A DNA stretch of 64,000 bases. Source: Chloroflexota bacterium. Its GTDB lineage: Bacteria; Chloroflexota; Dehalococcoidia; Tepidiformales; Tepidiformaceae. Both the position numbers and the translations under genes were made by a program. The notes below the pieces were generated by a model. The model searched no databases and was not told the DNA's origin. It was given only the letters and a program-made list of their open reading frames with translations. Of the stretch, positions 24,423 through 33,628 are shown piece after piece (the stretch's first letter is position 1; every line of letters starts with the position of its first letter). The stretch spans positions 1-64,000 of the forward strand of contig JACPOQ010000028.1 of NCBI GenBank assembly GCA_016191435.1. Direction: 5' to 3'.

Positions 24423-24497
24423 ATGAGCATGACCATCTCGATCGACAACCTGCGCACCGCCCTCCGCGACACCAACGCGAAGGCCGCGGTCGCCTTT
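24423..24497 (+). pseudogene. Phage major capsid gene, first ~24 codons only
   Basis: ATG 24423 opens SMTISIDNLRTALRDTNAK, a plausible capsid or scaffold N-terminus right after the protease, then breaks at about 24495 where an IstB reading frame begins (LRQLKLSGML). The rest of the capsid and tail genes are absent, so the prophage ends here at an IS21-type insertion or deletion. Confidence 0.55.
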
Positions 24498-25233
24498 GCG
24501 CCAGCTCAAGCTCTCCGGGATGCTCGACGCGATCAGCGCGCGGAGCGAAGAGGCCCGGACCACCGCCCTCGCCCCGCTCGACTTCCTCTTGCTGCTCCTC
24601 GACGACGAGCTCGCGCGCCGCCAGTCCGAAGGCATTGCCCGGCGAATCCACCAGGCACGATTCGAGGATCACTGCGACCTGCGCGACTTCGACTTCGCCT
24701 GCAACCCTGAGCTGCCTAAAGCGCGCATCTCGGAGCTGGCGAGCGGCCGCTACCTCCAGAACCACGCCTCCGTCTTCCTCTGCGGCCCGACCGGCGTGGG
24801 CAAGACTTTCGTCGCCCAGGCGCTCGGCGTTACCGCCTGCCAGCAAGGCCGCCGTGTCGTCTTCAGCAAGACGAACGCGCTCCTCACCGACCTCGCCGGC
24901 GGTCGCGCCGATGGCAGCTGGCAGCAGCGCTTCCGGCGTTACGTTGCTCCCGATCTGCTCATCCTCGACGACTTCGCGATGCGTGAGTACACGGTCGTGC
25001 AGGCTGAGGACCTCTACGAGCTGGTCGGCCGCCGCTTTCAGCGCAGCTCGCTCATCCTCACCACGAACCGCGAGCCAAAGGATCTCTATCCGCTCTTCCC
25101 CAACCCCGTGCTCGCCGTGGGTCTGCTCGACCGGCTCGTCAACAGCGCCCACGTCATCGCCATGACCGGCCGCAGCTACCGCCTCCGCCAGCGCCCCGCG
25201 GAACCGTCGAAGAGCGCTGGGGTCGCAAATTAA
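24496..25233 (+). CDS. istB: IstB-like ATPase of an IS21 remnant, N-terminus trimmed
   Basis: The frame has IstB motifs: LKLSGMLDAI near the start, Walker A CGPTGVGKTFVAQALG, Walker B LLILDDFAMREY, LILTTNREPKDLYPLF and a C-terminal RSYRLRQRP. It begins at the junction with the capsid fragment and lacks perhaps a dozen N-terminal residues. No istA accompanies it, so the element cannot move by itself. IS21-type end repeats follow at 25222-25272. Confidence 0.8.
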   Translation: MRQLKLSGMLDAISARSEEARTTALAPLDFLLLLLDDELARRQSEGIARRIHQARFEDHCDLRDFDFACNPELPKARISELASGRYLQNHASVFLCGPTGVGKTFVAQALGVTACQQGRRVVFSKTNALLTDLAGGRADGSWQQRFRRYVAPDLLILDDFAMREYTVVQAEDLYELVGRRFQRSSLILTTNREPKDLYPLFPNPVLAVGLLDRLVNSAHVIAMTGRSYRLRQRPAEPSKSAGVAN

Positions 25234-25272
25234 CATGATCACGCGGCTGGCAAATAAACGTGATCATTGACA
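25222..25272. repeat. IS21-type right end with two terminal repeats
   Basis: Two related blocks, GCAAATTAACATGATCA and GCAAATAAACGTGATCA, lie about 27 bases apart right after the istB gene, and the element ends near TTGACA (25272). Multiple end repeats with a terminal CA are usual for IS21 elements. The left end is missing. Confidence 0.65.
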
Positions 25273-25322
25273 GCGCGGCTTCACGAGCTCGTTCTGGCGA
25301 TGTTGCGGGATGTCCGTACGGG

Positions 25323-25790
25323 GGGATCTCTTCGATAATCGACTGGGATCGAATCCACGAATTTCGCCTGCCCACGGACGGGCGGAAGGTCTTCCGTCCG
25401 GAAACGCGGCAGGAGGACGTTGTCCGCGGACTCGACAACAAGGGGTACCTCGAAGACCTCGATTTGCCGTTCACGCGCAAGAACACTGTCACCGCCGTTG
25501 ACGGCGACGGTGCGGTTGTCGAGCGCTGGCCACTTTGACGGTGCCTGGCCGGAACGTTCACAGTCGATGGCATCACGTTCGTTCTTGACGACGGTGACTT
25601 CTGGACCGTCGATTCAGGCTTTCAGAAGCGTCTCGACGGCGAGATCGGCGCGATTCCAGAGATCACCTGGTTGCCAGCGCTGCTGCGGCTACGATGCGCG
25701 AGGACGGTTACAACAAGCTTGCCGCATCGGTGACGGAGGGTTGTCGTCTACTTGACAACCTCCTGATCACTATTCCCACCTTGAATTCGT
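25323..25790 (+). pseudogene. Decayed TIGR04141/DUF6119-like gene fragment
   Basis: One + frame reads IIDWDRIHEFRLPTDG, LEDLDLPFTRKNTVTA and GDGAVVERWPL, meets TGA at 25536-25538, and goes on in the same frame with RCLAGTFTVDGITFVLDDGD and FWTVDSGFQKRLDGEIGAIP. Near 25690 homology shifts frame to EDGYNKLAASVTEGCRLLDN. This order matches the C-terminal part of sporadically distributed TIGR04141 proteins. Both ends are missing, the left one at the IS21 end, and the gene has a stop and a frameshift. It may once have belonged to the defence cluster that follows on the other strand. Confidence 0.6.
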
Positions 25791-25825
25791 TGTGCCCGAG
25801 GCCGGAAGGCCAGTCCACGAATCGG

Positions 25826-26623
25826 CTAGCCATCTCTCCACACCCCCATGTCGGCTGCTCGCCTTGCCCAGTCGGGAGTTACGTATGGTGCACCATACCG
25901 ACCCATGACGATGGCACCGAGGGTGGAGTTCAACACCGCCTGGGTGGCCAGCGCCCGGCCTGCCATCAGGCGAATGTTCTCGGCCGAGGTGGAAATCATG
26001 ACACTTTGCAGGTGCAGCCCGTCGTCTTCGATGCGGAGGCGCCCAGGGATGAAGATATCCTGCTCCTCCGGACGATGAATACCGCCGAGAACGTGCTTCA
26101 CCTTGTTGTACGCCACGACCCGTCCCCTGCCGTCCGACGTTCGCAGGCCCAGGATCCCCCGGGCGCCTTCAAGTTGCGCTGGGATGGCCCTGTCCACCGC
26201 CGCAACGATAGTCGGGTCCATGCCGGCCGCCTCCATCTCGGCGGTCGTCGGGACATGCACCATTCGGCGGTAGTCGTCAGGGCCCATCGCATCAAGCGCC
26301 GCTTTCAGGTCAGCTTCCTGCGTTGGCTTCACGTCGACGTGGTCGAGCAAATGGATCAGCGAACCTTCTACCGTGCCCGGCTTCCAGTTGCGGAGCACGA
26401 GATGCCAACCGACGAAGTCCTCAGTCCCCAGCATTTCGAGGCTGTATGTCTGGACGGCAAGGTAAGCCCGTTCGGTGTCGGGAAGTGAATCAAGCGGTGC
26501 TCCCAGTATCAGCTCGGCCTCGAACGCCCGCTGGCCCGTTGAAAACTGGATGGCATTCAGCAGGACCCGCTTGTCCTCGAGGAGTTGATCGTTGTCCGGA
26601 TAGCCAACGACTCTACCCGCCAT
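25826..26623 (-). CDS. Unknown 265-residue protein, last gene of the helicase/methylase operon
   Basis: The start ATG 26623 overlaps the stop of the 99-residue gene (TAATG). The protein has no recognised domain; notable stretches are VVGYPDNDQLLEDKRVLLNA, ERAYLAVQTYSLEMLGTEDF, ARGILGLRTSDGRGRV and VKHVLGGIHRPEEQDIFIP, with a mixed alpha/beta look and no signal peptide or membrane segment. Its coupling to the upstream four genes implies a stoichiometric partner of the system, for instance a regulator or sensor; this is inference only. Longer upstream open reading of the same frame is antisense noise. Confidence 0.7.
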   Translation of the reverse strand: MAGRVVGYPDNDQLLEDKRVLLNAIQFSTGQRAFEAELILGAPLDSLPDTERAYLAVQTYSLEMLGTEDFVGWHLVLRNWKPGTVEGSLIHLLDHVDVKPTQEADLKAALDAMGPDDYRRMVHVPTTAEMEAAGMDPTIVAAVDRAIPAQLEGARGILGLRTSDGRGRVVAYNKVKHVLGGIHRPEEQDIFIPGRLRIEDDGLHLQSVMISTSAENIRLMAGRALATQAVLNSTLGAIVMGRYGAPYVTPDWARRAADMGVWRDG

Positions 26624-26922
26624 TACATACCCGCCAGGTCCGGCAGCTCGCCGCGCGCGAGCTGGTCGTAGGCGTGGAGGACGTAGCGTTGGGTGCGGTA
26701 TTCGCCGAACTGCTTCAGCTCGTTTCGCTTGAGGCCGGGGAACGAGGCGCTGGGGTAGGGAGCGTCCAGGATCCACTCGAGGTCCGGGCGGTCGAGGTGG
26801 TAGAGGTGGGCGAAGATGGCGTCGAGCTCGCACTTGAGGCGGTGGCGGCGGTCCTCGTCCCAGGGGAACGGGTCGCGGTCGTAGTCGAGGTCGCGCGCAC
26901 TGAGGGCTTCCGGGCTATTCAC
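26623..26922 (-). CDS. 99-residue protein resembling the C-terminal tail of Eco57I-type methylases
   Basis: The GTG start at 26922 overlaps the methylase stop (GTGA). The sequence PFPWDEDRRHRLKCELDAIF, then HLYHLDRPDLEWILDAPYP, EYRTQRYVLHAYDQL has the order of the C-terminal helical tail of PglX/Eco57I-like enzymes (E-E-R-x-x-L-x-x-E-L-D-A, a YGEYRT-like motif, then a helix). The adjacent methylase already has its own tail of that kind, so this is a second, separate copy. It could be a relic of another methylase or a free-standing specificity or dimerisation subunit. Confidence 0.65.
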   Translation of the reverse strand: MNSPEALSARDLDYDRDPFPWDEDRRHRLKCELDAIFAHLYHLDRPDLEWILDAPYPSASFPGLKRNELKQFGEYRTQRYVLHAYDQLARGELPDLAGM

Positions 26923-29900
26923 GACATCATCCCGAGGATCAGGTCACGTGACCGGAATGCGCCGTAGCGTTGACGCTCGTACTTGGCTGCAGTCGAGAAG
27001 CTCTCCAGGATCAGGTCCATATCTTCCCGCGACAAGCTAAAGACATCCCGAGCGACGATTGCGTCCAGTTCAGCTCTGGCCACGAGTCGTTCCTCTGGGT
27101 CTGAGAATCCAAGAGGTTCGGCGCCGTCGGGTACCGTGGGAACCCAACCGTAGACCGACATCTCATTCCAGTAGCTCGCCATCTCAGGCCCAGCGCAGGT
27201 TAGTCGTAGCACCAGTTCGGCGAGTCGAGGACTAACAAGCTCGGGACTTCGATACCTCGGAAACGGAAGGCTATCCATGACGGTGAGCGTGAGATTGATG
27301 CTCGTCTTCTTCCGCACCAGATAGTCCATCGCGTAGGAGTTCGCAACAGCGAGCCAGGGCACGTAGCCAAACTCGAATTTCCCGGAGAATGTCATAGTCT
27401 GAAGCGAGTGACCACAGACGGTGCCATTCGGGATAAGCGAGGCGACAAGTGTTCGCTCGTTAGTTGGACTGGTCACGTTGCACCAAGCGGCCCTGAAGCG
27501 CCCAACTCGCTCGCGGGCCTTGTCGGGCACCTGGCCAACTGCTACGTACCACTGGGGCTGGATTCGTTTCCGTGGATGCCCGAACTCGAAATCCTCCCAG
27601 TCGGCCGAACGTCCTCGCCCGCCACGGTATCCCTTCGCCCGGTGGTCATACTGTCCGACCATCCTTCCCTCGTACACGGGGAGGCCGCCAGAATCTCCGC
27701 TGAAGAGGTCGCGGTCATTGCCCATATCGACCTCGCGCATGTAGTGCCGAATTGGCTCCCCGGCGCTCTCGTCACCGAACTTCGGCCAAGCGGCGTACAT
27801 CTTCGCTACGATGTCGATCTCGCGCTGGCTTCCGAACTCCATAATGGCCAAGGCATCGGGCGAGAACTCGCGGACGAGCGGGACCGGAATCCGGAGGGCC
27901 TCATCGGCGTTGGCGCGCTGGAGCTGTTCAACCGAGCGGATGTTGAAGGCACTGAGAAAGCTGTCGGTATGTTCTGTACGAAATGCCGAATACAGACAGA
28001 ACTTGGTGCGACTATCTATGTCTTTGAACCAGACCTCCGCAGAGTTCTCGAAGCCGAACAGTCGGGATAGAGTCCAATGCGCAAAAAGGCGTTCGCGAAG
28101 CGCCATAGAATTGGCACCATTCGAAAGTCCCTCCGGGACAACTTGCCCTGTAGCTCCGCCTAACCGTGTGAGGCATAAATGATTCTCCACGAACATACGG
28201 AAGATATTGAAGTCGCCCTTTCCGAGGTTGCCTGGAGCGAACAGCAAGAACCGCCCGGAGTTCTTGAGGAAATGGGCATTCTGGTAGAGGAGCCGACAGT
28301 AGTTGTCCCAGCGATGGGCTATCGGTTCATCCGCCAATAGCGCAGCCTGGATTCGACGTTGCTCGGTCGCATCTGCAAAGCGAATGGAGGGCTCGTAGAC
28401 AGCGAAGAACTCTTTAACGTCGGGACTCAAGGTGTCCCAGGGCGGGTTGCCGAGCATGCAGTCGAAGCCGCCCTTGCGGTCGTCGAACACGTCTGGAAAT
28501 TCCAGCTCCCAGTGAAACGGCCGCACTTCCTCCAGCATCCGCGCCAGTTGCCGTTCGAACGCGTTGCCCATCTCTTGCTCGCGCCCGGCGCGATGGTGGA
28601 GCAGGGTCGACTGTGTGGGCGGCGCCGGCGATTCGTCGTGGAGCGGCCAGAAGAAGGCAGCGGTCCAGAGGTCGGCGGCACGCTTCTTGTGGGCCAGCTT
28701 CGCCGCGAACTCGCCGTACTCCTCTTCCTTGAGCAGCACGTCTTCAGGCGCGTCCTCCTCGAACTCCGCAATTGCCCGCGCTTCCTTCGCCTCGGCAGCG
28801 CTGGGGCCAGCGGGCTCAAGTCCCGTGGATTCGAAGAGGCGCAGCTGGGGCTTCTCCAGCTCCTGCCGATTCTGCTTCTTCACCTCCTTCGCGACGTCCT
28901 TGCTGTCGCCTTCGACCGGCTCGAACGCCTCGGTGGGGATGCCTTTCTCAATCAGCTCCGTCGTCGCACCGACGAGCGAGTTGCCGCATTTGATGTGGTG
29001 GTCGAGGAAGCCGAGCGGCCGGCCGGGCTCGTGCCCTTCGAGCCACAAGGCCAGCCGGCAGAGGTCGACCGCGAGCGGGTTGAGGTCGACGCCGTAGACG
29101 CAGTGCGTGATCGCTTCGCGGATGCTGTGGCGGAGGACGGCCGGGTCTGGCTCGTGCTCGCCACTCGCCAGCCGCGCCAGCTCCCGCCCGATGCGCCGCG
29201 CGGCAGCGAGGAGGAAGTGCCCGCTCCCGCAGGCGGGGTCGCAGACCGCGAGGTCAAGCAGTGCCCTTCGCTTTCCTTCGATGTCTGGCGCCGATTCGAG
29301 CGCCTGCTGGATGACGGGGTCAAGTGCGCTGCGGATCAACTCCTGTACCAGTACCGAAGGGGTGTAGTAGGAACCGGTGGACTTCCGCTCTCCGCCGCTC
29401 GCGAGGGTGAACTGGGCCCGGCTGCCATCCGCCCGAAGTGACGGTTGTTCATCGAGGAGGCTCTCGTACACGGAGCCAAGCTCCTCGACATCGAGATCGC
29501 GGTAGTTGATGCGTCGATACCCGAACTTGGTCGGGGCCAGCGAGAGTCCACGGGCGGCCCCCTTCAGGGCATCGTTGCGGAGCTGCGCCGCCTCCAGGTC
29601 CGGACACATGCGTGTATCGAAGATGCCGCCACCGAGCGCGGGCAGTCCGAGGTTCGGGTTCCCCGCGCGCAAAAGGTCGAACGCCACGCGTTGCGCGCGC
29701 CAGAGGTCGTCGTGCCGGTTATCGCCGCGGTCGAGCCGGAGTCGTTCCCGCAGCCGCGAGACGGAGTAGTGGTCGTTGTAGATCTCGCGGCCACGGGCCC
29801 GGACATCCTTTTGAGCCTGGGGCTCCTCCTCGCGGTCACGTGGAAAGAGCAGGTCGCGTTCCTCCGCCACGAGCAGGAACAGGAGCCGGTAGACCACACG

Positions 29901-30785
29901 GAGAAGCTGCCGGTAGTAGCCGACGTCGTCGAGATCACCCGCTGCGAGCTTCTCCCGCAGGGCTTCGTTCTCCGGGTGGTCGAGGAACCCCTGCCCGAGG
30001 GCGCGAATCGCATTCTCGACGCCGAGCCGCAGGTCACCAAGCGCGCGGGCGCCGCGGACGAGCGCGGCTTTGTACCACTGCTCAAGGAAGCACGCGTCGG
30101 TGTCGCTCGTCCCCTTTGGCAGACGGCTCCGGTGCGCGACCAGCCAGAGGAGGGTGAAGTCGGCGAAGACGCCGCCTTCCATCATTCCTTCGAGGTCGAA
30201 CTCCAGGTACGCGGGACGCGTGAGGCTGGCGTTGTCGCGGAGGATTCGAAGTTGGCGGCCGTTGCTGACGATCCCCCAGAGGTGGTCGGTTTCGTTGAGG
30301 TACGACTGGAGGAAGCCATGCGGGCTCGCCTTCTGGCCGGGTGCCGAGGGATCGGCTTTATCCAGCGGCTGAGAGGCGGCTACGAGGTGCAAGGGTGGCG
30401 CTGTGGCTTCGCTGGTGGCTCGATGGGAGATGTGAAACGGCCGGCCGTTTACCTCCTCCGCCTGCGGCCGATAGCCCAGGTCGTCGTAGTCCAGCTCCGC
30501 AAGCAACGGAAGCAGCCACTGCTGGCGCGTGACGCCCAGTTCGGCGCCGGGCCGCGAGCCTTCGAGCCGGGCTTTGAAGGCGCCCCAGTACGCCTTCGCG
30601 TGCTCCCAGCTGCGTGCCGCAGCCTCCGTGAGCCGGACGTTCGGCTCGAGGCCGTAATCGCGTGCCGGGTCGAGACCTGGCAGATCCCGTTCGCGCGGAT
30701 CGGTGATGCGCTCGAGCAGTTCGGGCGGCAGCAAGCCTCCCTCAGAGCGGACGGTCGGACGGGAGTCGAGTGCGCGGCGTGCCAT
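26919..30785 (-). CDS. Eco57I-type N6-adenine DNA methyltransferase (DrmMI/PglX-like)
   Basis: Starting at ATG 30785 (overlapping the helicase stop as TGATG) the protein has about 1288 residues. Motif I is CDPACGSGHFLLAAARRIG, motif IV is NPPWDTLSPD, and between them lies YGVDLNPLAVDLCRLALWLE, all hallmarks of gamma-class adenine methylases fused to a long specificity region. The C-terminal tail includes EERLVARAELDAIV and RYGAFRSRD. No nuclease motif was recognised inside it, so protection and target recognition are the likely tasks, with cleavage or blocking left to the helicase genes. Third gene of the operon. Confidence 0.88.
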   Translation of the reverse strand: MARRALDSRPTVRSEGGLLPPELLERITDPRERDLPGLDPARDYGLEPNVRLTEAAARSWEHAKAYWGAFKARLEGSRPGAELGVTRQQWLLPLLAELDYDDLGYRPQAEEVNGRPFHISHRATSEATAPPLHLVAASQPLDKADPSAPGQKASPHGFLQSYLNETDHLWGIVSNGRQLRILRDNASLTRPAYLEFDLEGMMEGGVFADFTLLWLVAHRSRLPKGTSDTDACFLEQWYKAALVRGARALGDLRLGVENAIRALGQGFLDHPENEALREKLAAGDLDDVGYYRQLLRVVYRLLFLLVAEERDLLFPRDREEEPQAQKDVRARGREIYNDHYSVSRLRERLRLDRGDNRHDDLWRAQRVAFDLLRAGNPNLGLPALGGGIFDTRMCPDLEAAQLRNDALKGAARGLSLAPTKFGYRRINYRDLDVEELGSVYESLLDEQPSLRADGSRAQFTLASGGERKSTGSYYTPSVLVQELIRSALDPVIQQALESAPDIEGKRRALLDLAVCDPACGSGHFLLAAARRIGRELARLASGEHEPDPAVLRHSIREAITHCVYGVDLNPLAVDLCRLALWLEGHEPGRPLGFLDHHIKCGNSLVGATTELIEKGIPTEAFEPVEGDSKDVAKEVKKQNRQELEKPQLRLFESTGLEPAGPSAAEAKEARAIAEFEEDAPEDVLLKEEEYGEFAAKLAHKKRAADLWTAAFFWPLHDESPAPPTQSTLLHHRAGREQEMGNAFERQLARMLEEVRPFHWELEFPDVFDDRKGGFDCMLGNPPWDTLSPDVKEFFAVYEPSIRFADATEQRRIQAALLADEPIAHRWDNYCRLLYQNAHFLKNSGRFLLFAPGNLGKGDFNIFRMFVENHLCLTRLGGATGQVVPEGLSNGANSMALRERLFAHWTLSRLFGFENSAEVWFKDIDSRTKFCLYSAFRTEHTDSFLSAFNIRSVEQLQRANADEALRIPVPLVREFSPDALAIMEFGSQREIDIVAKMYAAWPKFGDESAGEPIRHYMREVDMGNDRDLFSGDSGGLPVYEGRMVGQYDHRAKGYRGGRGRSADWEDFEFGHPRKRIQPQWYVAVGQVPDKARERVGRFRAAWCNVTSPTNERTLVASLIPNGTVCGHSLQTMTFSGKFEFGYVPWLAVANSYAMDYLVRKKTSINLTLTVMDSLPFPRYRSPELVSPRLAELVLRLTCAGPEMASYWNEMSVYGWVPTVPDGAEPLGFSDPEERLVARAELDAIVARDVFSLSREDMDLILESFSTAAKYERQRYGAFRSRDLILGMMS

Positions 30786-33628
30786 CAGCTGACCACCGGC
30801 GCGATGATGTAGCATCCAAGGACATCGGCGGGTAGGTGCGGCTCGACGCGGTGGCGGAGATCCTTCGTTGTCATCCTTGCCGCTTTGCGCACGCGGTCGT
30901 GGGCTGCAAGAAGGGCTGCGGCGCGATCCTTCGCCCGCCCGGCGATATGCGCTTCGAGCGCAGGGATCGCATCAACGGCACGCTGAAGCCAGACGATTCG
31001 CTGCGCCTCGGGGACGTTGCCGTCCGCGCGCGCGCCGAGCAGTGACAGCGCCTCATCGTCTGGCAACCACTTCGGCGCATTGGCCTCACCCTGATACCCG
31101 AGGACGAGGCATTCTTCGGCGAGGAGAGCCTCGGTATCTGCACGGCGGCTCACATCGAGTTGGAAGCGCAGGCGGAGGAGCAGGAGCGTCGTCGTGCGCT
31201 GCACAACGTTCGATCGGATCGCCGCGGAACGGGCGGCCACACCATCATTCGCGCCTTCGAGTGCCGAACCTACTAGATAGTTCGCAAGCGACTCGACCAG
31301 TGGATGGATGCGCGGAATGTGGATGGCGTCCTGCGGCACGGGCAGGTGAAAACCGATGCGTCTGCGCCCGGCCAGCCCGCTCGCCTCTTTCACCGCCGCC
31401 GGGAGTCGCGAAGCATCGGAGAGATCGATGACCAAAGCCTTCTGTTCCTCCCCCAGCGGCTGGCCAAGGCGGGCGGTGGCGTCGCGAGCAAATCGCTCGA
31501 CATCGTTCGAGTCTCCCAATGCCCCCGCCGACTCGCGGAGCTCGGCCATCACCTCCTCCGGGTGCATTGCGTGCTGGGCGAAGATGGTGCGGCTGCGCTC
31601 TTCGCGCTCCACGGCGCGATTCCAGTCGAGTTGTTGTTCCGCCTGGTCGAACTCAAACTGCATCTGGCGGCTGTCGTCACGCTTCAGCAGGACCGCCTCG
31701 AGGATCGCTTCAAGCACTTTGTCGGACTCCGTTGGCACCGGTACGGAGACTCCGAGGGTCTGTCGAATCTGTTCAGCCTTGCGAATAATCACCCTGAGCA
31801 CGGCGCCATCGACCGGATTGTCCTGTCCATACACGAGGACGCTGCGGACCTCTGACGACGGCTGGGCATAGCGATCGACCCGACCATCGCGTTGCTCGTG
31901 TCGCGTGGGGTTCCAGCTCAGGTCGTAGTGGACGACTGCGTCGAAGTGGCGCTGAAGATCGATGCCTTCGGATAGGCAGTCGGTGGCGACGAGCACGCGC
32001 CGGGATGAGTCGCCCAGTAGTTCGACTCGCTGTCGCCGCACCTCCGGCGGGAGTACACCGGTAACCGATTCGACGGTCACCGGTGTACGGCCGCGGCGAT
32101 TCAGGCGTTCCCCTAGCTCGTCGGCGACGTAGTTAGCGGTCGCGATGTACCGGCAGAAGATGATCGGGTTGAAGCCGTCCTTAAGCAGCGATTCGATGTC
32201 GGTCGTGAGCCTGGCCAGCTTGCGATCATCGTCGCCCGCGAGCTTCTCAGCGTCACGCGCCATCTCTAGCAGGCGGCGCCGATCTCGGGCGTCCGATGCT
32301 TCGGCGGCGATCGTGTCGGCGCCTGGAACCGCATCGTCCTCGTCCGCCGACTCGCTGGATTCCTGGTCGAACACGGAGCGCAGCCCGCGCTCGTCGATTT
32401 CGGATACGTCGCCTTCGGCTTCTCCGGCCCCTCCTGCCCGCGTTCGCAGAGCGGCGGCAGCCGCCATCGGGCTCGAGCCCACGCAGCGAAGAAGCGCGAG
32501 TGCCGCCCACCAACGGACGCGTTGCTGGAACCGCGTCGCGCCCTCAGTCGAGCGCACCATCTCGGTGGCGTAATCCAGCACTCGGTCCAGGAGCGCGCGG
32601 TAGCCCGGCGACATCGTGTACGGCAGCTCGGAGGCTTTGCGCGTGGGGAAGTCGGTACGCTCCCCTGAGAAGGCAACCACGTCGCCACGGCGCCGCTGCA
32701 CGAAGTGCCGGGCGATCCGCCTGCGAAGCTGCTCGTGTTGCTGGCCGCCGAGGCCCTCGGGAATCGATGCAAACTCCGGGTCCAGCAGCCCGAGCAGGGA
32801 GTAGAACGCAGACTCGACACCGCTGTGTGGTGTCGCAGTGCAGAGCACAAGGTGCCTTTCGGAATTCGCTGCCAGCTCTTTGACCAGCCGGTGGCGCTGC
32901 TGCTGCCCGCCGCCCGTCGAGGCGCCCTCAGCACAGGTGTGAGCTTCGTCGACTATCACGAACTCGGGGCAGGCGCGAATGAAGTCGGCACGGCGCCGGT
33001 CCGACTTGATGTAGTCGATGGAGACCACCACGAACGGGTATTCGTCGAACAGGGACCGGCCGATTGGCAGGTTTCGCTCGAGCCGGGCGACGGTACCCGG
33101 ACGCACGACCTCGGCGTCGATGCGGAACTTGCCAGAAAGTTGTTCCTGCCACTGCTCGCAGAGGTGCGGCGGGCAGAGGACAGCCATGCGCCGGATCTCG
33201 GCACGGTCGAGGAGTTCCCGGGCGATGAGGGCTGACTCGATGGTCTTCCCGATGCCGACGTCATCGGCGATGAGGAGCCGCACGGGATCCTGCCGGAGGG
33301 CCATCAGCAAGGGCACCACCTGGTAAGAGCGCGGCTCGACACCAATACGCCCAAGCGAGCGGAACGGTCCAGCTCCAGAACGGAAGTTGAGGCGGACAGC
33401 GTCCATGAGCAACCGAGCCGAGGCGAAGTCCCCGTGTCGGGCCGGGTCAGGTGGCGAGAACGTGGCGGACCGAACATCGTGGCCCTCGACGGGGAGAAAG
33501 AGGCCAACCGACTCATCATCGGACCCGCCGAGGGGGCGTAGACTGAGGAGTTCGTGATCACTCTGCGGCAGGACGACCCAGTCGCGCCCACGTGCGCGCA
33601 CAAGCGTTCCGGCGCGGTACTCCGTCAC
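30785..33628 (-). CDS. SNF2-type helicase (DrmD-like)
   Basis: The GTG at 33628 overlaps the upstream stop (GTGA), giving about 947 residues. Helicase motifs: Walker A LLIADDVGIGKTIESALIA, LCPPHLCEQWQEQL, DEAH box FVIVDEAHTCAEGA, LCTATPHSG, and the second RecA domain with ATDCLSEGIDLQRHFDAVVH and SWNPTRHEQRDGRVDR. These are typical of the SNF2-like subunit of class 1 DISARM and related systems. The C-terminal 300 residues are helical with no known motif. Stop and next start overlap (TGATG). Confidence 0.88.
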   Translation of the reverse strand: MTEYRAGTLVRARGRDWVVLPQSDHELLSLRPLGGSDDESVGLFLPVEGHDVRSATFSPPDPARHGDFASARLLMDAVRLNFRSGAGPFRSLGRIGVEPRSYQVVPLLMALRQDPVRLLIADDVGIGKTIESALIARELLDRAEIRRMAVLCPPHLCEQWQEQLSGKFRIDAEVVRPGTVARLERNLPIGRSLFDEYPFVVVSIDYIKSDRRRADFIRACPEFVIVDEAHTCAEGASTGGGQQQRHRLVKELAANSERHLVLCTATPHSGVESAFYSLLGLLDPEFASIPEGLGGQQHEQLRRRIARHFVQRRRGDVVAFSGERTDFPTRKASELPYTMSPGYRALLDRVLDYATEMVRSTEGATRFQQRVRWWAALALLRCVGSSPMAAAAALRTRAGGAGEAEGDVSEIDERGLRSVFDQESSESADEDDAVPGADTIAAEASDARDRRRLLEMARDAEKLAGDDDRKLARLTTDIESLLKDGFNPIIFCRYIATANYVADELGERLNRRGRTPVTVESVTGVLPPEVRRQRVELLGDSSRRVLVATDCLSEGIDLQRHFDAVVHYDLSWNPTRHEQRDGRVDRYAQPSSEVRSVLVYGQDNPVDGAVLRVIIRKAEQIRQTLGVSVPVPTESDKVLEAILEAVLLKRDDSRQMQFEFDQAEQQLDWNRAVEREERSRTIFAQHAMHPEEVMAELRESAGALGDSNDVERFARDATARLGQPLGEEQKALVIDLSDASRLPAAVKEASGLAGRRRIGFHLPVPQDAIHIPRIHPLVESLANYLVGSALEGANDGVAARSAAIRSNVVQRTTTLLLLRLRFQLDVSRRADTEALLAEECLVLGYQGEANAPKWLPDDEALSLLGARADGNVPEAQRIVWLQRAVDAIPALEAHIAGRAKDRAAALLAAHDRVRKAARMTTKDLRHRVEPHLPADVLGCYIIAPVVS

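Noticed and set aside
14400-24500. An active prophage
   Set aside because: No integrase, capsid, tail or lysis genes; terminase and portal are fused fragments and several genes have stops or frameshifts.
23508-24635. A 375-codon minus-strand frame
   Set aside because: Antisense to the prohead protease, which has clear catalytic motifs on the + strand.
28359-30812. Long + strand frames (28359-29441 and 29445-30812)
   Set aside because: Antisense to the adenine methylase, whose motifs I and IV lie on the minus strand; no start signals or domains.
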